Origin: CF-113 sp035716135
Lineage (GTDB): Bacteria; Chloroflexota; Ktedonobacteria; Ktedonobacterales; Ktedonobacteraceae
Assembly (NCBI GenBank): GCA_035716135.1
Contig: DASTKD010000617.1
Coordinates: 1 to 5,023 of the forward strand
Length of the DNA: 5,023 nt
Reading direction: 5' to 3'
In this document: positions 4,157 through 5,023 of the stretch, piece after piece
Position numbering within the stretch: the stretch's first letter is position 1
How the letters are laid out: every line of letters begins with the position of its first letter
The notes under the pieces: model-generated
What the model was told of the DNA's origin: nothing
Databases searched by the model: none
Seen by the model: the letters and a program-made list of their open reading frames with translations, nothing else
Position numbers and translations under genes: made by a program

Positions 4157-5023
4157 ATGCGAGCAACCACCAGCAAGGTTTTCAAAGACATCTTCCATCG
4201 CAAGCTGCGCACAACGCTCACTATCGTGGGTATTGCCATCGGCATCCTGGGATTGTCGGCTATCAATATTGCTTCGAGCCAGATTCGCAGCAGCTTTGAG
4301 TACAGTACCGACGTATCCGCGCAGCCCGACATCCAGTTTTTCACGCCTCCCACCAGCGCGTCGCTGGTCTCCGTGCTGCGCAATCAGCCCAACGTGAAAA
4401 CGGTGCAGGCCGAAGGCAGTATCTCGACGCGCTGGATCATCCCCTCCGGTCATTTTTCGCTTACTATGCTTGGCATCGAGGATTTCCAGCATGTCCAGAT
4501 CAACAAATTTGAGCTGGTTAAGGGCAGTTTGCCCGCGACGGGCCAGATCGCGCTGGAGTCGAGCGATGCTGCCGTGACGCCGGTAAAGGTGGGCGACTCA
4601 ATCGAAGTCAATGTGCGCGGTGTAGCCCGGAAACTGACGGTATCCGGTTTTGTGCGCACGCGAGGTCGTCCATCTTCTGCTTTGCTGCAACGCGCCCTGG
4701 CCTACATGCCTGAAAGCGACCTGGAAGCGCTCTTTCAAACGCGCGGCGTGAATAATTTCCTCTTCCAACTGAATAATTACGGACAACACGACGCCACAGC
4801 GCGCCAGCTCGCGCAGGTCTTCGCGCAGCAACATATCCTGGTGCTGGGGGTCAACGTCGGGCATAGCGATTATGTTTCAAGCGTCGCCGATGGTCTGTTC
4901 GGTACTATGCGCGTACTCTCGATCATCGCTCTCCTGTTGAGCATTTTCTTATTACTGGGTACTATCACGGCCCTGGTGGCGGAACAATTGCAGGTGATTG
5001 GCACTATGAAAGCCATTGGAGCC
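4157..5023 (+). CDS. FtsX/MacB-type ABC transporter permease, 3' end beyond window
   Basis: The reading frame is open from ATG 4157 to the last base, giving 289 codons with no stop, so the gene is cut by the window and not broken. It encodes the membrane subunit partnering the upstream ATPase. A basic start with FHRKLRTTLTIVGIAIG (13-29) opens the first membrane helix (about 21-40), the usual MacB/FtsX entry. Residues about 45-245 are a large extracytoplasmic domain of the MacB periplasmic-core type. A second helix spans about 252-274, followed by EQLQVIGTMKAIGA, the cytoplasmic coupling motif after the first FtsX helix. Total size would be about 400 residues if MacB-like, or about 800 if it has the duplicated FtsX arrangement; this cannot be decided here. 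The ribosome site is weak (GGA 8 bases before the ATG), which fits translation linked to the ATPase 34 bases upstream. Confidence 0.9.
   Translation, partial: MRATTSKVFKDIFHRKLRTTLTIVGIAIGILGLSAINIASSQIRSSFEYSTDVSAQPDIQFFTPPTSASLVSVLRNQPNVKTVQAEGSISTRWIIPSGHFSLTMLGIEDFQHVQINKFELVKGSLPATGQIALESSDAAVTPVKVGDSIEVNVRGVARKLTVSGFVRTRGRPSSALLQRALAYMPESDLEALFQTRGVNNFLFQLNNYGQHDATARQLAQVFAQQHILVLGVNVGHSDYVSSVADGLFGTMRVLSIIALLLSIFLLLGTITALVAEQLQVIGTMKAIGA

Noticed and set aside
3307..4383. A long open minus-strand frame of about 358 codons opposite the ABC ATPase
   Set aside because: The plus strand encodes a complete ATPase with every catalytic motif. The opposite frame shows no recognisable domain and runs across the gap into the permease; it is a by-product of GC-rich codon use.
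3409..5023. The ABC pair as part of a defence or resistance island with the methyltransferase
   Set aside because: The pair is on the opposite strand with its own signals. MacB/FtsX pairs are common housekeeping-type exporters in this phylum; adjacency alone is not evidence of a joint system.

Overview
The window looks like a chromosomal piece from a Ktedonobacteria-type member of Chloroflexota. This is an inference from protein style: a small cupredoxin lipoprotein of the kind common there, an FtsX/MacB-type ABC exporter pair and Chloroflexota-like codon use. The first 17 bases also resemble the edge of a dispersed intergenic repeat I associate with that phylum. No rRNA, tRNA, CRISPR array or insertion sequence is visible.

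Layout. (1) 59-508 on the minus strand encodes a secreted, lipid-anchored type-1 copper (cupredoxin) protein. (2) 509-813 is a divergent intergenic region with a perfect 10-bp inverted repeat (682-691/717-726), a third partial copy of the half-site beside the cupredoxin start, and a second cluster of three CAGCGC words. (3) 814-1515 on the plus strand encodes a cytoplasmic-looking protein with an uncharacterised beta-rich N-terminal part, a Pro/Gln linker and a C-terminal zinc ribbon. (4) 1537-3198 on the minus strand, convergent with the previous gene, encodes a beta-class DNA methyltransferase fused at its C-terminus to an Mrr-like PD-(D/E)xK nuclease domain. It is probably a single-chain restriction-modification protein. 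(5) 3199-3408 is a second divergent region. It carries an extended -10 promoter and a near-perfect palindrome in front of the methyltransferase, plus a weaker promoter candidate and alternative hairpins in front of the transporter. (6) 3409-4122 and 4157-5023 on the plus strand encode an ABC ATPase and an FtsX/MacB-type permease. The permease runs off the window end still in frame.

The ATPase and permease form one transcription unit and one machine. The methyltransferase-nuclease is a self-contained defence candidate with no partner R, S or helicase gene in view. Nothing in the sequence links the cupredoxin and zinc-ribbon genes functionally, except that they share a divergent control region. 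The most interesting items are the methyltransferase-nuclease fusion with its AT-rich target-recognition region, the palindrome in its 5' leader, and the spaced inverted repeat between the cupredoxin and zinc-ribbon genes. I see no clear evidence of an entirely new multi-gene system.
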